From: Halorarius halobius
GTDB taxonomy: Archaea > Halobacteriota > Halobacteria > Halobacteriales > Haloarculaceae
Reading direction: 5' to 3'
Length of the DNA: 64,000 nt
NCBI RefSeq assembly: GCF_024298865.1
Contig: NZ_CP101161.1
Location: forward strand, 2,625,227 to 2,689,226
Under the pieces are notes generated by a model, which saw only the letters and a program-made list of their open reading frames with translations, had not been told where the DNA came from and searched no databases. Position numbers and translations under genes: made by a program. Position 1 is the stretch's first letter; each line of letters opens with the position of its first letter. This document shows positions 34,331 to 42,657 of the stretch, in pieces.

Positions 34331-35152
34331 ATGGACCCGACCGACCTCTCGGAACGGGAACGCCAGGCCGTCGAGGCCGAACTCGAGTGTCTGGCGGACG
34401 ACGAGTTCGTGATGGCCGAGCGCTACATCGACTGGCAGGTGCGCGGCCCCACGCTGGAGGCGGACCTCGCGGTCGCCAACATCGCACAGGACGAGTACGG
34501 CCACGCACGCCTCTGGTACGACCTGCTGGAGGACTTCGGCTACGAGGAACCCGAACTCGTCTGGGAGCGCGACCCCGACGCGTTCCGGCACGCGACGATG
34601 GCCGAACTCGCCTTCGAGAACGGCGACTGGGCCGACTGCGTGCTCCGGGGCTACCTCTACGACCACTTCGAGCGCCTGCGACTGGAGGCGCTCGCGGACA
34701 GCGCCTACCCCCGCATCGCGGACCGCGTCGGGAAGGTGCTCGGCGAGGAACATTACCACCGTGACCACGCCGAGAACTGGCTGGAACGCCTGACAGAAGG
34801 CAAGGATGCCTCCAGCGAACCGGTCCAGCGGCTCCAGTCGGCGCTCGACCGCCTGTACCCGCACGCGCAGACGCTGTTCGCGCCCACCGAGTACGAGAAC
34901 GACGTCGTCGAGATGGGGGTCCGGTCGACCCCGCTCGACGAACTCCGCGAGGACTGGCTCGCCATCACGACGCCGTTCCTCGAGGGTCTCGGCCTGACGG
35001 TGCCGGACCCCGACCTGCCCGGCGTGCGGGGCCGCGACGGCACCCACACCGACGACTGGCAGAACCTCTACGACCAGTTCACCTACACCTACGAGATGCT
35101 GGGCAACGAACCGGCGAAACTGATGGCTGACCCCGACGAGGCCGATGTCTGA
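34331..35152 (+). CDS. paaC: Phenylacetyl-CoA epoxidase structural subunit PaaC
   Basis: 273 residues, the ferritin-like partner of PaaA. Seen are DDEFVMAERYIDWQVRGP, NIAQDEYGHARLWYDLL, VLGEEHYHRDHAENWLERL and PPE-less C-terminal DDWQNLYDQFTYTYEMLG. PaaC is homologous to PaaA but usually acts as a structural subunit. The 3' end overlaps paaD by 8 bases. Confidence 0.94.
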   Translation: MDPTDLSERERQAVEAELECLADDEFVMAERYIDWQVRGPTLEADLAVANIAQDEYGHARLWYDLLEDFGYEEPELVWERDPDAFRHATMAELAFENGDWADCVLRGYLYDHFERLRLEALADSAYPRIADRVGKVLGEEHYHRDHAENWLERLTEGKDASSEPVQRLQSALDRLYPHAQTLFAPTEYENDVVEMGVRSTPLDELREDWLAITTPFLEGLGLTVPDPDLPGVRGRDGTHTDDWQNLYDQFTYTYEMLGNEPAKLMADPDEADV

Positions 35153-35600
35153 ACCCGTCGACGGCGGCCCCGACTACTGCGGCTACACCGACTACCAGCG
35201 CGGGGTCGACCCCGAGGACCTGCCGGCGACGGGCGAGGAGGCGGCCGGCGTCGAGAAGCGCGTCTGGGAGGAACTGTACGAGGTGGAGGACCCCGAGATG
35301 CCCGTCTCCATCGTCGACCTCGGCCTGATTTACGGTGTCCACGTCGACGACAGGGAGGCTTCGGAGAGGCCTCACGGAGGCGGTGAAACCGCCGGAGTCC
35401 ACGCGACGGTGACGATGACGCTCACCTACACCGGCTGTCCGGCCCGGACGATGTTACAGGAAGACGTCGTCGAGGCCGCCGAACGCGCCGACGGCGTCGA
35501 AGCCGCGGACGTGGAACTCGTCTGGTCGCCGGAGTGGAACCTCAACCTCGTCACCGAGGCGGGCAAGGAGTCGCTCCGCGAGTTCGGGGTGAGCATATGA
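35145..35600 (+). CDS. paaD: PaaD-type MIP18 family assembly factor
   Basis: 151 residues. The MIP18/DUF59 domain carries DPEMPVSIVDLGLIYGV and the conserved Cys in TYTGCPARTML; proteins of this group help assemble iron or iron-sulfur centres, here probably for PaaA. Between GVHVDD and VTMTLTYTG about 15 residues (REASERPHGGGETAGVH) interrupt the family alignment and coincide with two DNA hairpins (35355-35393), which looks like an in-frame palindromic insertion. The C-terminal zinc ribbon of bacterial PaaD is absent and is encoded by the next gene, which overlaps by 4 bases. Confidence 0.88.
   Translation: MSEPVDGGPDYCGYTDYQRGVDPEDLPATGEEAAGVEKRVWEELYEVEDPEMPVSIVDLGLIYGVHVDDREASERPHGGGETAGVHATVTMTLTYTGCPARTMLQEDVVEAAERADGVEAADVELVWSPEWNLNLVTEAGKESLREFGVSI
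35355..35393 (+). repeat. Pair of small palindromes inserted in paaD
   Basis: GAGGC (35355-35359) pairs with GCCTC (35369-35373), and GGCGGT (35379-35384) pairs with ACCGCC (35388-35393) around GAA. The region encodes residues that break the MIP18 alignment. Hairpin pairs like this inside a coding gene are not expected by chance in a conserved domain. Confidence 0.55.
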
Positions 35601-35764
35601 GAGGTCGGCCGGACCCCTCGACGGACACCGACGAGGACGGCCCCGCCGCGTGTCCGTACTGCGGCGGGACGAACACCGAGCGCGAACATCCGAAAGGGCC
35701 GTCGCTGTGTCGCTCGATTCACTACTGTAACGACTGCGACGAGCCGTTCGAGGCGATGGGGTAA
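35597..35764 (+). CDS. Stand-alone PaaD-like zinc ribbon
   Basis: 55 residues from ATG 35597, overlapping the paaD stop by 4 bases (ATGA). The zinc ligands are CPYCGGT and CNDCDEPF, around GPSLCRSIHY. In bacterial PaaD this ribbon is the C-terminal domain of one protein; here it is a separate polypeptide in the same operon. It probably works with the MIP18 protein during assembly of the di-iron epoxidase. Confidence 0.82.
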   Translation: MRGRPDPSTDTDEDGPAACPYCGGTNTEREHPKGPSLCRSIHYCNDCDEPFEAMG

Positions 35765-35818
35765 ACCGCTGTTTCAGTCTCCTGAAGGCCCTTTTCCCGT
35801 CGTCCCGTCGTCCCGGCC

Positions 35819-36340
35819 ATGCGAACGCTGTTCGCCGCCCTTCTGGTCCTGCTTGCCGGCTGTACGGCCGGCCCGCTCGCGGGCACGCCGACCGAGTCGA
35901 TTCCGACGCCGTCAGGTGACTGTGCGGCGACGACGCCGTCACCCGACGGCTCCGCGGAGGTGTCCCCGCGGGCGTGGCCCGACCCGCCGGAGAATCGCTC
36001 CATCGGGTCGGTGGGGAGCTACGTCGTCGAGTTCGAGCGCGCGTACCTCCACAACGAGCGACTGGAACCGGGCACCCAGTATCTGGAGACGCACGTCGAA
36101 CTCGAACACGTCACGCCGCGTGGCGACCTGTATCTGGTCAGACTGACTTCCTACACCAACGGGGGCATCGAGCAGTCGACGCCCGACGCCGGGACCCCTA
36201 TCACCGTCCACTGGGACGGCGCACCCCACCACGTCGCGTATCTCCTCACCGAGGGGCGACTCCTCCGCGCACAGGGTGACCGCGAGACCACTCCGTCGCC
36301 CGAGGCCGTCGCGGAGGGGCCGACGGTCGCCTGCGTCTGA
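35819..36340 (+). CDS. Sec-type lipoprotein of unknown function
   Basis: 173 residues. A hydrophobic start MRTLFAALLVLLAGC ends in a lipobox (LAGC), with no twin arginine, so Sec export is likely. A Thr/Pro/Ser-rich linker (about 21-55) leads into a beta-rich domain (SVGSYVVEFERAYLHNERL, TQYLETHVELEHV). Not recognised. It may be the last gene read with the paa operon, though 54 bases separate it from the zinc ribbon. It ends 8 bases before the convergent transporter pseudogene. Confidence 0.7.
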   Translation: MRTLFAALLVLLAGCTAGPLAGTPTESIPTPSGDCAATTPSPDGSAEVSPRAWPDPPENRSIGSVGSYVVEFERAYLHNERLEPGTQYLETHVELEHVTPRGDLYLVRLTSYTNGGIEQSTPDAGTPITVHWDGAPHHVAYLLTEGRLLRAQGDRETTPSPEAVAEGPTVACV

Positions 36341-36348
36341 CGCGGGGG

Positions 36349-37802
36349 TCAGTCGTCGGCCGCCCCGAGTTCTTCGTTGTCGTGGAGCCGTTTCATCCGT
36401 CGCTTGAGGTCGACGCCTCGCGCGGCGTACGAGCGGAGGCGATACCGGTAGAGCAGGTACGTCAGCGCCACGACGCCGAGAACGAGCGCGAGCGCGGAGG
36501 GGGCGCTTGCGGCCACCAGCAGGCTGAACGCGACGGAGACGACGACGTTGCCGACGGCGACCACCTTCAACACCGGCATCGGGAGCCGGTACAGCGAGTT
36601 GTCGTAGCGGCCGGGGAACTCCTTCGGGAGGTTCCACAGCGCGACGCCGCCGAGCGCGAACGCGACGAAGATGCCCGTGACGACGACCACCACCAGCCAG
36701 TCGAGGAAGTCGACGTGGGACAGAAGCGTCGTGTCGGCCACGGGCACCAACGGCGCGACGAGGATGGGCGGGATGCCGAGCGCGAGCACCGCGCGGTACG
36801 GGGTGTCGTGGTCCTCGTGGACCTCGGCGAAGAAGCCCGGCACGACGTGGTCGCGGCCGGCCCGCATCACGGTTCGCGAGTAGGAGGTGTACAGCGTGTT
36901 GACGGTGGTCGCGGCCGCGACGAGCGCGGCGACGGCGATGAACAGGACGGCCGGCCCGGGGAGGAACCCGTCGGCGACGGCCGCCAGCCCTGCGGCGTAC
37001 GCCTGTCCCGTCTCGGGGTCGATGGTCGCCTGGTACGGGACCGCGCCGACGAGCGCGACGATGACGCCGACGGTCAGCACCGTCACGACCCCCATCCCGA
37101 TGGCGAGCACGCGGGGATGTTCCGCACGGGGTCCTCCAACTCCTCGCCGATCTCGATTATCATGCCGAACCCCTGGAACGGGATGTACAGCAGGACGACC
37201 GCGAGGAAGAACGTGCCCAGTCCCTCCGCGAACAGCGGGTCGGGGAACATCGGCGTGACGTTCGACGCGTCGAACGCCGCGAGTCCGCCGACGATGAACG
37301 TCGCCATTCCGCAGACGAGCACCGCGACGGCGGCCAACTGCACCTTCGTGACCACCTGGATGCCGAAGTAGTTGAGTGCGAGGAACCCCCCGAGCAGGAG
37401 CCACACCGCCGCCACCTGCGGGACGGCGCCACCGACGATGCCGTTCAGGTACTGCGAGAACCCCAGCGCCGCGAACAGCAGGTACGACCAGACGGCCAGC
37501 ACGGGGACGGTGACGCTGACGAGCCCCCAAAAGGGGCCGACGAGCCGCGACCCGTACACGTAGATGCCGCCCGCCACGGGGATGGCGCCGCCGAGTTGCA
37601 ACAGCAGGAGGACGCCCAGCCCCATCGGGACGACGGACAGAAGCACCGCCGGGACGATGCTCGGCCCCGCGGCCGCGGCCATCTGCGTCGGCACGACGAA
37701 GATGCTCATCCCGACGGCCGTCCCCACCAGGAGGCCGACGGCACCCAGGAGACCGATGCGCTGTGTCACGAGTTTGTGTTCCCCTCCCGACATGGTTGTC
37801 AT
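36349..37802 (-). pseudogene. APC superfamily amino-acid/polyamine transporter with a frameshift
   Basis: Two overlapping frames together give a 484-residue, 12-helix APC transporter. The first part (37802 down to about 37115) runs from VGLLVGTAVGMSIFVVPTQM to EIGEELEDPVRNIP; the second, in another frame, resumes RVLAIGMGVVTVLTVGVIVA and ends near the usual C-terminus. Adding one G to the GGGG run at 37113-37116 restores a single frame. It is therefore either a real one-base deletion or a homopolymer sequencing error. If real, the protein stops after about eight helices. Substrate unknown. Confidence 0.85.
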
Positions 37803-37949
37803 TGACTATCGTCCATTACACTTGAAGCTACGCCCTGACGGGCCGGTTCCGCGGCGGCTCCGCGCTCGACGCCGGCCGTCGGGGCGAGGCGCTCACGGCT
37901 GGTGTCGCTGACCGAGGGGCCTTTCACCCCGGCCGACGCAAGCCGGGGT

Positions 37950-38789
37950 ATGAACGACGACGCGTGGTTCGCGGGCCTCGACCCCGGCGACACCGAGGCC
38001 GCCGCCGACCGGATACGCGACGGGCGGGCCGACGCGCCCGACGACTGGCCGGCACGGGCCGTCGAGTCGGGGTTCGCCGCAGACGAGAGCGACTACTACG
38101 ACGCGCTCCACGACGCCGCGATGGCCGCGACGCGGGCGGCCGTCACCGAGGCCGAGCGCGCGGGGGACCGCCAGTTGATTCACGCCGTCCGGGCGATGGA
38201 CGACTGCGAGCGGACGGCGAACGAACTCGCCGAGCGACTCCAGGAGTGGGCCGGGAGCCTGTTCGACGAGGTGGGCACCGGCATCGAGGGCGCTCGAGCG
38301 GTGGCCACACGGGAGCCTGCCGACTCGACGGAAGAGCGGGTCGTCGCGCTCGCGGAGCGGGTGGTCGGACTCGCTGACGAGGCCGAGGAGTTGCGCGCCT
38401 ACGTCGAGCGGACGGCCCCGGAGGTCGCACCGAACCTCGCGAACCTGGCGGGACCGGTGCTCGCGGCCCGACTCGTCGCGCTCGCGGGTGGACTGGAGTC
38501 GCTGGCGAAGAAACCCAGCGGGACGGTACAGGTGCTCGGCGCCGAGGACGCGCTGTTCGCGCATCTGCGCGGGCAGGCGCCCTCACCCAAGCACGGCGTC
38601 ATCTACACCCACGAGTACGTCCACGGGACCCGGCAGGAGGACCGGGGGAGCGCGGCCCGCGCGCTGGCGGGCAAACTCGCCATCGCGGCCCGCGCCGACC
38701 ACTACAAGGGGGAGTTGAACCCCGACATCGAGCGGCAACTCGACGAGCGGATGGCGACCATCCGCGCGCGGGGTGAGCCGGATGAGTGA
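37950..38789 (+). CDS. nop5: NOP5/NOP56 family C/D RNP core protein
   Basis: 279 residues from ATG 37950. It scaffolds the C/D box guide RNP between L7Ae and fibrillarin. The Nop domain is seen in PNLANLAGPVLAARLVALAGGL with KKPSGTVQVLGAEDALFAHL, then SPKHGVIYTHEYVHGT and GKLAIAARADHYKGE. The usual charged C-terminal tail is short. A TATA-like CCTTTCAC lies about 27 bases before the start. The stop overlaps flpA by 8 bases, giving the classic nop5-flpA pair. Confidence 0.94.
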   Translation: MNDDAWFAGLDPGDTEAAADRIRDGRADAPDDWPARAVESGFAADESDYYDALHDAAMAATRAAVTEAERAGDRQLIHAVRAMDDCERTANELAERLQEWAGSLFDEVGTGIEGARAVATREPADSTEERVVALAERVVGLADEAEELRAYVERTAPEVAPNLANLAGPVLAARLVALAGGLESLAKKPSGTVQVLGAEDALFAHLRGQAPSPKHGVIYTHEYVHGTRQEDRGSAARALAGKLAIAARADHYKGELNPDIERQLDERMATIRARGEPDE

Positions 38790-39411
38790 CCTGCCCGACG
38801 GTGTCGAGCGCCGCACGTTCGACGGCCGCGAGCGGCTCGCTACCCGCGGAACGCCGGTGTACGGCGAGCCCACGGACGAGGGCTGGCGCGCGTGGGACGC
38901 CCGCCGGTCGAAACTCGGTGCGATGCTCGAGAAAGGGATGGATACGGGGCTTTCGGGCGACGAGACCGTGCTGTATCTCGGTGCCGCCGCGGGCACGACC
39001 GTCTCGCACGTCGCCGACGTCGCGGGGCCGACGTACGCCGTCGAGTTCGCGGCCCGGCCGGCCCGCGACCTGCTGGACGCCGCCGAACCTCGCCCGAACC
39101 TCTTTCCCCTCTTGAAGGACGCCCGGAAGCCGGAGACGTACGCCCACGTCGTCGAACCCGTCGACGTCGTGGTGCAGGACGTCGCCACCCGGGGGCAGGC
39201 CCGGGTGGCGAACGCGAACGCGACGTTCCTCGACGAGAGGGGGCTGTTGCTGGCGGCCATCAAGGCCCGCTCCGAGGACGTGGTTGCCGCGCCGGGCGAG
39301 GTGTTCGAGCGGGAACTCGACACGCTCCGCGAGTCGTACGAGATACTGGCCACGGAACGGCTGGAGCCGTTCCACGACGACCACCTCGGCGTCGTCGCGC
39401 GCCGGCGGTAG
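38782..39411 (+). CDS. flpA: Fibrillarin-like rRNA/tRNA 2'-O-methyltransferase
   Basis: 209 residues from ATG 38782. It is the methyltransferase of the C/D RNP. The SAM motif is YLGAAAGTTVSHVADV at about 65-80, followed by YAVEFAARPARDLLD, NLFPLLKDARKPETY, VDVVVQDVATRGQA and a C-terminal LEPFHDDHLGVVARRR. Length is slightly below 230, as in other archaea. No guide RNA gene is recognised in the window. Confidence 0.95.
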   Translation: MSDLPDGVERRTFDGRERLATRGTPVYGEPTDEGWRAWDARRSKLGAMLEKGMDTGLSGDETVLYLGAAAGTTVSHVADVAGPTYAVEFAARPARDLLDAAEPRPNLFPLLKDARKPETYAHVVEPVDVVVQDVATRGQARVANANATFLDERGLLLAAIKARSEDVVAAPGEVFERELDTLRESYEILATERLEPFHDDHLGVVARRR

Positions 39412-39441
39412 CGTTTTCCGGGACGCGGGCGGACCGCGCCC

Positions 39442-40005
39442 ATGGCCGACATCGTGACGCTCCGCGTGGCGACGTTCATCCCCGACGAGTGGCTCGACTC
39501 CCCTCGCGGCGGGCAGTTCCGGGGCGACGGCCGGGGGTTCACCCACCGGGCCGTCGGCACGGGCCGCTCGCGGGTCGAACAGGTCGTCGCGGTCGACTTC
39601 ACCTACGGCGATGTCCGTGACGAGGCCCGGGCCGGTCGGTCCGTCGAGCGCGTCGAGAACGAGGACGGGAGCGTCTCCACGGAGCGGGCGACAGCCGACA
39701 TCTCGGAGGTGGTCTGTGAGGGCGTCGAGTGGGGCGACCCGGTGACGTTCACGCTGTCGTGTTCGGCCCGGAACCCCCTCGCGGAGGCGGCCCCGCCCGT
39801 CCAGTACGACCTCGACGTGTCGGTCGCGACCGACGGCACGGTCGGCGTCACCGGCCGCCACGACGGGTTCCCGAACGTCGAGGTCGGCGCACGGACCGAC
39901 TTCGGTCCGTGGCGCACCCTGTACGAACACGACTACCGCGAAGCGGGCGAGACGCCCGCCAGCCTCGCCGGCCCGCCGGGGTACGAGATGGACGTCGAGG
40001 GGTGA
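39442..40005 (+). CDS. Uncharacterised protein, possibly DUF3238-like
   Basis: 187 residues, no signal peptide or membrane segment. It opens MADIVTLRVATFIPDEWLDS and has GQFRGDGRGFTHRAVGTGRS, VEQVVAVDFTYGD, FTLSCSARNPLAEAAPPVQY and a beta-rich C-terminal half. The FIPDEW...FRGDGRxF pattern recalls DUF3238 proteins, which is a weak call. It follows flpA by 30 bases and may be in the same transcript. Confidence 0.55.
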   Translation: MADIVTLRVATFIPDEWLDSPRGGQFRGDGRGFTHRAVGTGRSRVEQVVAVDFTYGDVRDEARAGRSVERVENEDGSVSTERATADISEVVCEGVEWGDPVTFTLSCSARNPLAEAAPPVQYDLDVSVATDGTVGVTGRHDGFPNVEVGARTDFGPWRTLYEHDYREAGETPASLAGPPGYEMDVEG

Positions 40006-40054
40006 GTTCCCGGTAACGGAACCCCTTTAGGCTCCGCGGTCGGACTGGCGGGCG

Positions 40055-41203
40055 ATGGAACTCGGGTCGGCCGACGCGTTCGACCGGATGGGGACGCTCG
40101 GCGTCGAGGAGGAGTTCTACGTGGTCGACGAGCGGGGCTACCCCACCTCGGGTACGGACGAACTCGTGTACGACGCCGACCCACCCGCCCTGCTCGAGGA
40201 CCGCCTCGACCACGAACTGTTCAAATGCGTCATCGAGACCCAGACGCCGACCTGCGAGTCGCTGTCGGCGGCCGACGACGCGCTCCGTCGGGTCCGGGCC
40301 GCGCTGGTCGAACACGCGGACAGCGAGGGATTCAGCATCGCGGGCGCGGGCCTGCATCCACTGGCGGTGTGGCGCGAACTCGAACACGCGGAGAAGCCGC
40401 GCTACCGGGCGCAACTCGAGCGCATCCAGTACCCGCAACACCGGAACACGACCGCGGGCCTGCACGTCCACGTCGGCGTCGACGACGCCGAGAAGGCGAC
40501 GTGGATAGCGAACGAACTCCGGTGGCACCTCCCGCTAATGTTGGCGCTGTCGGCGAACTCGCCGTACTGGAACGGCTACGACACGGGGCTGGCCTCGGCG
40601 CGAGCGAAGATTTTCGAAGGGCTCCCGAACACGGGGATGCCCACCTCGTTCGCCGGTTTCGAGGAGTACGCCGCCTTCGAGCGCCGGATGGTCGAGACGG
40701 GAAGTATCAACGACCGCGGGGAACTGTGGTACGACGTGCGCCCTCACACCGGCCACGGCACCGTCGAGGTGCGGACCCCCGACGGGCAAGCGGACCCCGA
40801 CCGCGTGTTCGCGTTCGTCGAGTACGTCGCCGCGCTCGTGGAGGCGTACGCCGAGGAGTACGAGGACGCGAGCGACCCGTGGGCGGTGTACGAGTCGACC
40901 GGCAACGGGCCACGGAGCGGGAGCGTGGGCCACGACCACCGCCGCGAACTCCTGGACGAGAACAAGTGGCGCGCGCTCCGGCACGGCCACGACGCCGAAC
41001 TGCTCGGCCGTGACCACGACGAGACGGTCGGACTGGGCGAACTGGTCGACCGCGAGGCCGCACGGCTGGGCGTCTCGGGTATCCGCGACCTCTACGAGTC
41101 GGAGTCGGGCGCGACCCGCCAGCGCCGCCGTCGGGGGGAGGGCGTCGCGGCGCTCGCCGAATCGTTGATGCTTCGACCGGACGGGCTTCAAACCCAGGGA
41201 TAG
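40055..41203 (+). CDS. gshA: Glutamate-cysteine ligase (haloarchaeal GshA, YbdK-like)
   Basis: 382 residues, normal for the group. It makes gamma-glutamylcysteine, the main low-molecular-weight thiol of haloarchaea, which usually do not go on to glutathione. Family markers are [12 protein letters not shown] near residue 12, [58 protein letters not shown], and [22 protein letters not shown] 40055 is preceded by a short TATA-like CCCTTTAGG about 26 bases upstream. Confidence 0.92.
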   Translation: MELGSADAFDRMGTLGVEEEFYVVDERGYPTSGTDELVYDADPPALLEDRLDHELFKCVIETQTPTCESLSAADDALRRVRAALVEHADSEGFSIAGAGLHPLAVWRELEHAEKPRYRAQLERIQYPQHRNTTAGLHVHVGVDDAEKATWIANELRWHLPLMLALSANSPYWNGYDTGLASARAKIFEGLPNTGMPTSFAGFEEYAAFERRMVETGSINDRGELWYDVRPHTGHGTVEVRTPDGQADPDRVFAFVEYVAALVEAYAEEYEDASDPWAVYESTGNGPRSGSVGHDHRRELLDENKWRALRHGHDAELLGRDHDETVGLGELVDREAARLGVSGIRDLYESESGATRQRRRRGEGVAALAESLMLRPDGLQTQG

Positions 41204-41252
41204 CGAGGCCTTTTTCACCGCCAATCGCTTCGTGTCCCACGGGAGAGGACGC

Positions 41253-41708
41253 ATGTCTGCAGACGACTCATCGGAGGACGTACGGGAGCGACTCGAGGAG
41301 CGCGCCGAGGACCTCGACCAGCGCGTCGTGGACCTGCTCGCGTGGGTGCTGGACACGGAGACGCGAGCGCGCATCTACGTGTTCCTCCGCGAGAACCCGA
41401 ACAGCACGAGCGAGGAGGTCGCGGAGGGGACGGGGCTGTATCCGAGCACGGTCAGAGAAGCACTGGCGGAACTCACCGACGACGAGCGGGTCCATCGCCA
41501 CAAGCGACAGGCCGCCGGCGCCGGGAACAACCCCTACGAGTACGAGGCCATCGCGCCCGCCGACCTCGTGGGCGACATCGTCGAGGACGTACAGGGGGAA
41601 CTCAACACCGTGTTCAACCTCGACGAGTTCCTGCTCGGCGAGCGTACGGAGAGCGAATCGACGGAGGGGCCGGTGTCGATAGAGGTAGAAGCGGGCGGCG
41701 ACGACTAG
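41253..41708 (+). CDS. Winged-helix transcriptional regulator
   Basis: 151 residues from ATG 41253. A charged N-terminus (ERLEERAEDLDQRVVDLLAW) leads into a winged helix: RARIYVFLRENPNSTSEEVA, YPSTVREALAELTDDERVHR and the wing KRQAAGAGNNPYEYEAI. The C-terminal part is acidic. It resembles haloarchaeal ArsR/TrmB-like helix-turn-helix proteins of unknown target. A purine-rich GGGAGAGG 7 bases before the ATG could act as a ribosome-binding site, making this start preferable to GTG 41232. Confidence 0.72.
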   Translation: MSADDSSEDVRERLEERAEDLDQRVVDLLAWVLDTETRARIYVFLRENPNSTSEEVAEGTGLYPSTVREALAELTDDERVHRHKRQAAGAGNNPYEYEAIAPADLVGDIVEDVQGELNTVFNLDEFLLGERTESESTEGPVSIEVEAGGDD

Positions 41709-41745
41709 CGACACCACTTTACGAGCCCCCGCCCTGTCGGTAGCC

Positions 41746-42243
41746 ATGCAGGTCGTGTTGGGCGGGACGTTCGACCCGGTCCACGACGGACACCGCGCGC
41801 TGTTCGAGCGCGCGTTCGAACTCGGGGACGTGACTGTCGGTCTTACCAGCGACGTGCTCGCGCCGAAGACCCGCAACGAGGACCGGTACGTCCGCCCCTT
41901 CGACGAGCGCAAGCGGGACCTCGAGGCGGAACTCGCCGCACTCGCTGGCGACCACGAGTTCGAGGTACGACGGCTCGACGAGCCGACCGGCATCGCCACC
42001 GAACCGGGGTTCGACGTACTCATCGTCTCGCCCGAGACGGTCGACGGCGCACGGACCGTCAACGACATCCGCGAGGAGAAGGGGCTCGACCCCCTGGAAA
42101 TCGAAGTCGTCGAGCACGTCCGTGCGGAGGACGGCGGTATCATCTCCTCGACGCGCATCGTCAACGGCGAAATCGACGAACACGGGAACGTCACCCCCGA
42201 GCGGGAAGGCCGGGAGGCCGAGCAGAGCGAGGTCTCCGAATAG
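41746..42243 (+). CDS. coaD: Phosphopantetheine adenylyltransferase (archaeal CoaD)
   Basis: 165 residues. It adenylates 4'-phosphopantetheine in coenzyme A synthesis. The nucleotidyltransferase motif is GGTFDPVHDGHRALF at 6-20 with the HxGH-type site, TSDVLAPKTRNEDRYVRPF follows, and ISSTRIVNGEID near residue 131 completes the active site. The C-terminal 15 residues are acidic. It is 37 bases after the HTH gene. Confidence 0.92.
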   Translation: MQVVLGGTFDPVHDGHRALFERAFELGDVTVGLTSDVLAPKTRNEDRYVRPFDERKRDLEAELAALAGDHEFEVRRLDEPTGIATEPGFDVLIVSPETVDGARTVNDIREEKGLDPLEIEVVEHVRAEDGGIISSTRIVNGEIDEHGNVTPEREGREAEQSEVSE

Positions 42244-42273
42244 CGAGCGCGTCGCGGAGCGTCGGGCGCTATC

Positions 42274-42582
42274 TCACCACGACGGGGGTTCTAACCCGGC
42301 CTCCGCCATCAGGTCCTTCCACCGCTTTTGGACGGAGAGCCGGGAGACACCGACGGCGTCGGCCACGTCGCTCTGCGAACGGCTCTCGCCGGCGGTCAGG
42401 GTGGCGACGTATATCGCCGCCGCCAGCACCGGCTGTTTCGACCGTTCGGACTCGGGTACCGTGGAAAGGAACAGGTCCGCGGCCCGCGAGCGCGCCGCCG
42501 TCGAGAGGTCCAGCCGTTCGGCGGCCTCGTCGAGCGTCGCCAGCCAGTCCTCGTTTTCCACCTCGTCGCTCGCGCGGTACAC
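42274..42582 (-). CDS. One-repeat TFB-like (cyclin-fold) protein
   Basis: 102 residues holding a single cyclin-like repeat of transcription factor B: LDEAAERLDLSTAARSRAADLFL, VLAAAIYVATLTAGESRSQS and VADAVGVSRLSVQKRWKDLM, where the last two helices form the DNA-contacting HTH of the TFB core. The zinc ribbon and the second repeat of full TFB (about 320 residues) are absent. It may be a truncated TFB paralogue or a regulator that competes for TBP or DNA. The stop lies 30 bases from the convergent coaD. Confidence 0.72.
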   Translation of the reverse strand: MYRASDEVENEDWLATLDEAAERLDLSTAARSRAADLFLSTVPESERSKQPVLAAAIYVATLTAGESRSQSDVADAVGVSRLSVQKRWKDLMAEAGLEPPSW

Positions 42583-42626
42583 GGTCGAAGTTCGGCCGGC
42601 GGCCGCTTAACTGCCACGCTCGGCGG

Positions 42627-42635
42627 GGTTTATTC
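42627..42635 (+). promoter_or_regulatory. TATA-like box of the MOSC gene
   Basis: GGGTTTATT, about 27 bases before ATG 42658, supporting that start over upstream in-frame codons. Confidence 0.45.
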
Positions 42636-42657
42636 GGGCACGGCCCGTAGCCGACCC

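Noticed and set aside
37083..37135. Programmed frameshifting in the APC transporter
   Set aside because: No slippery heptamer with a downstream structure is seen; a one-base homopolymer change explains the break more simply.
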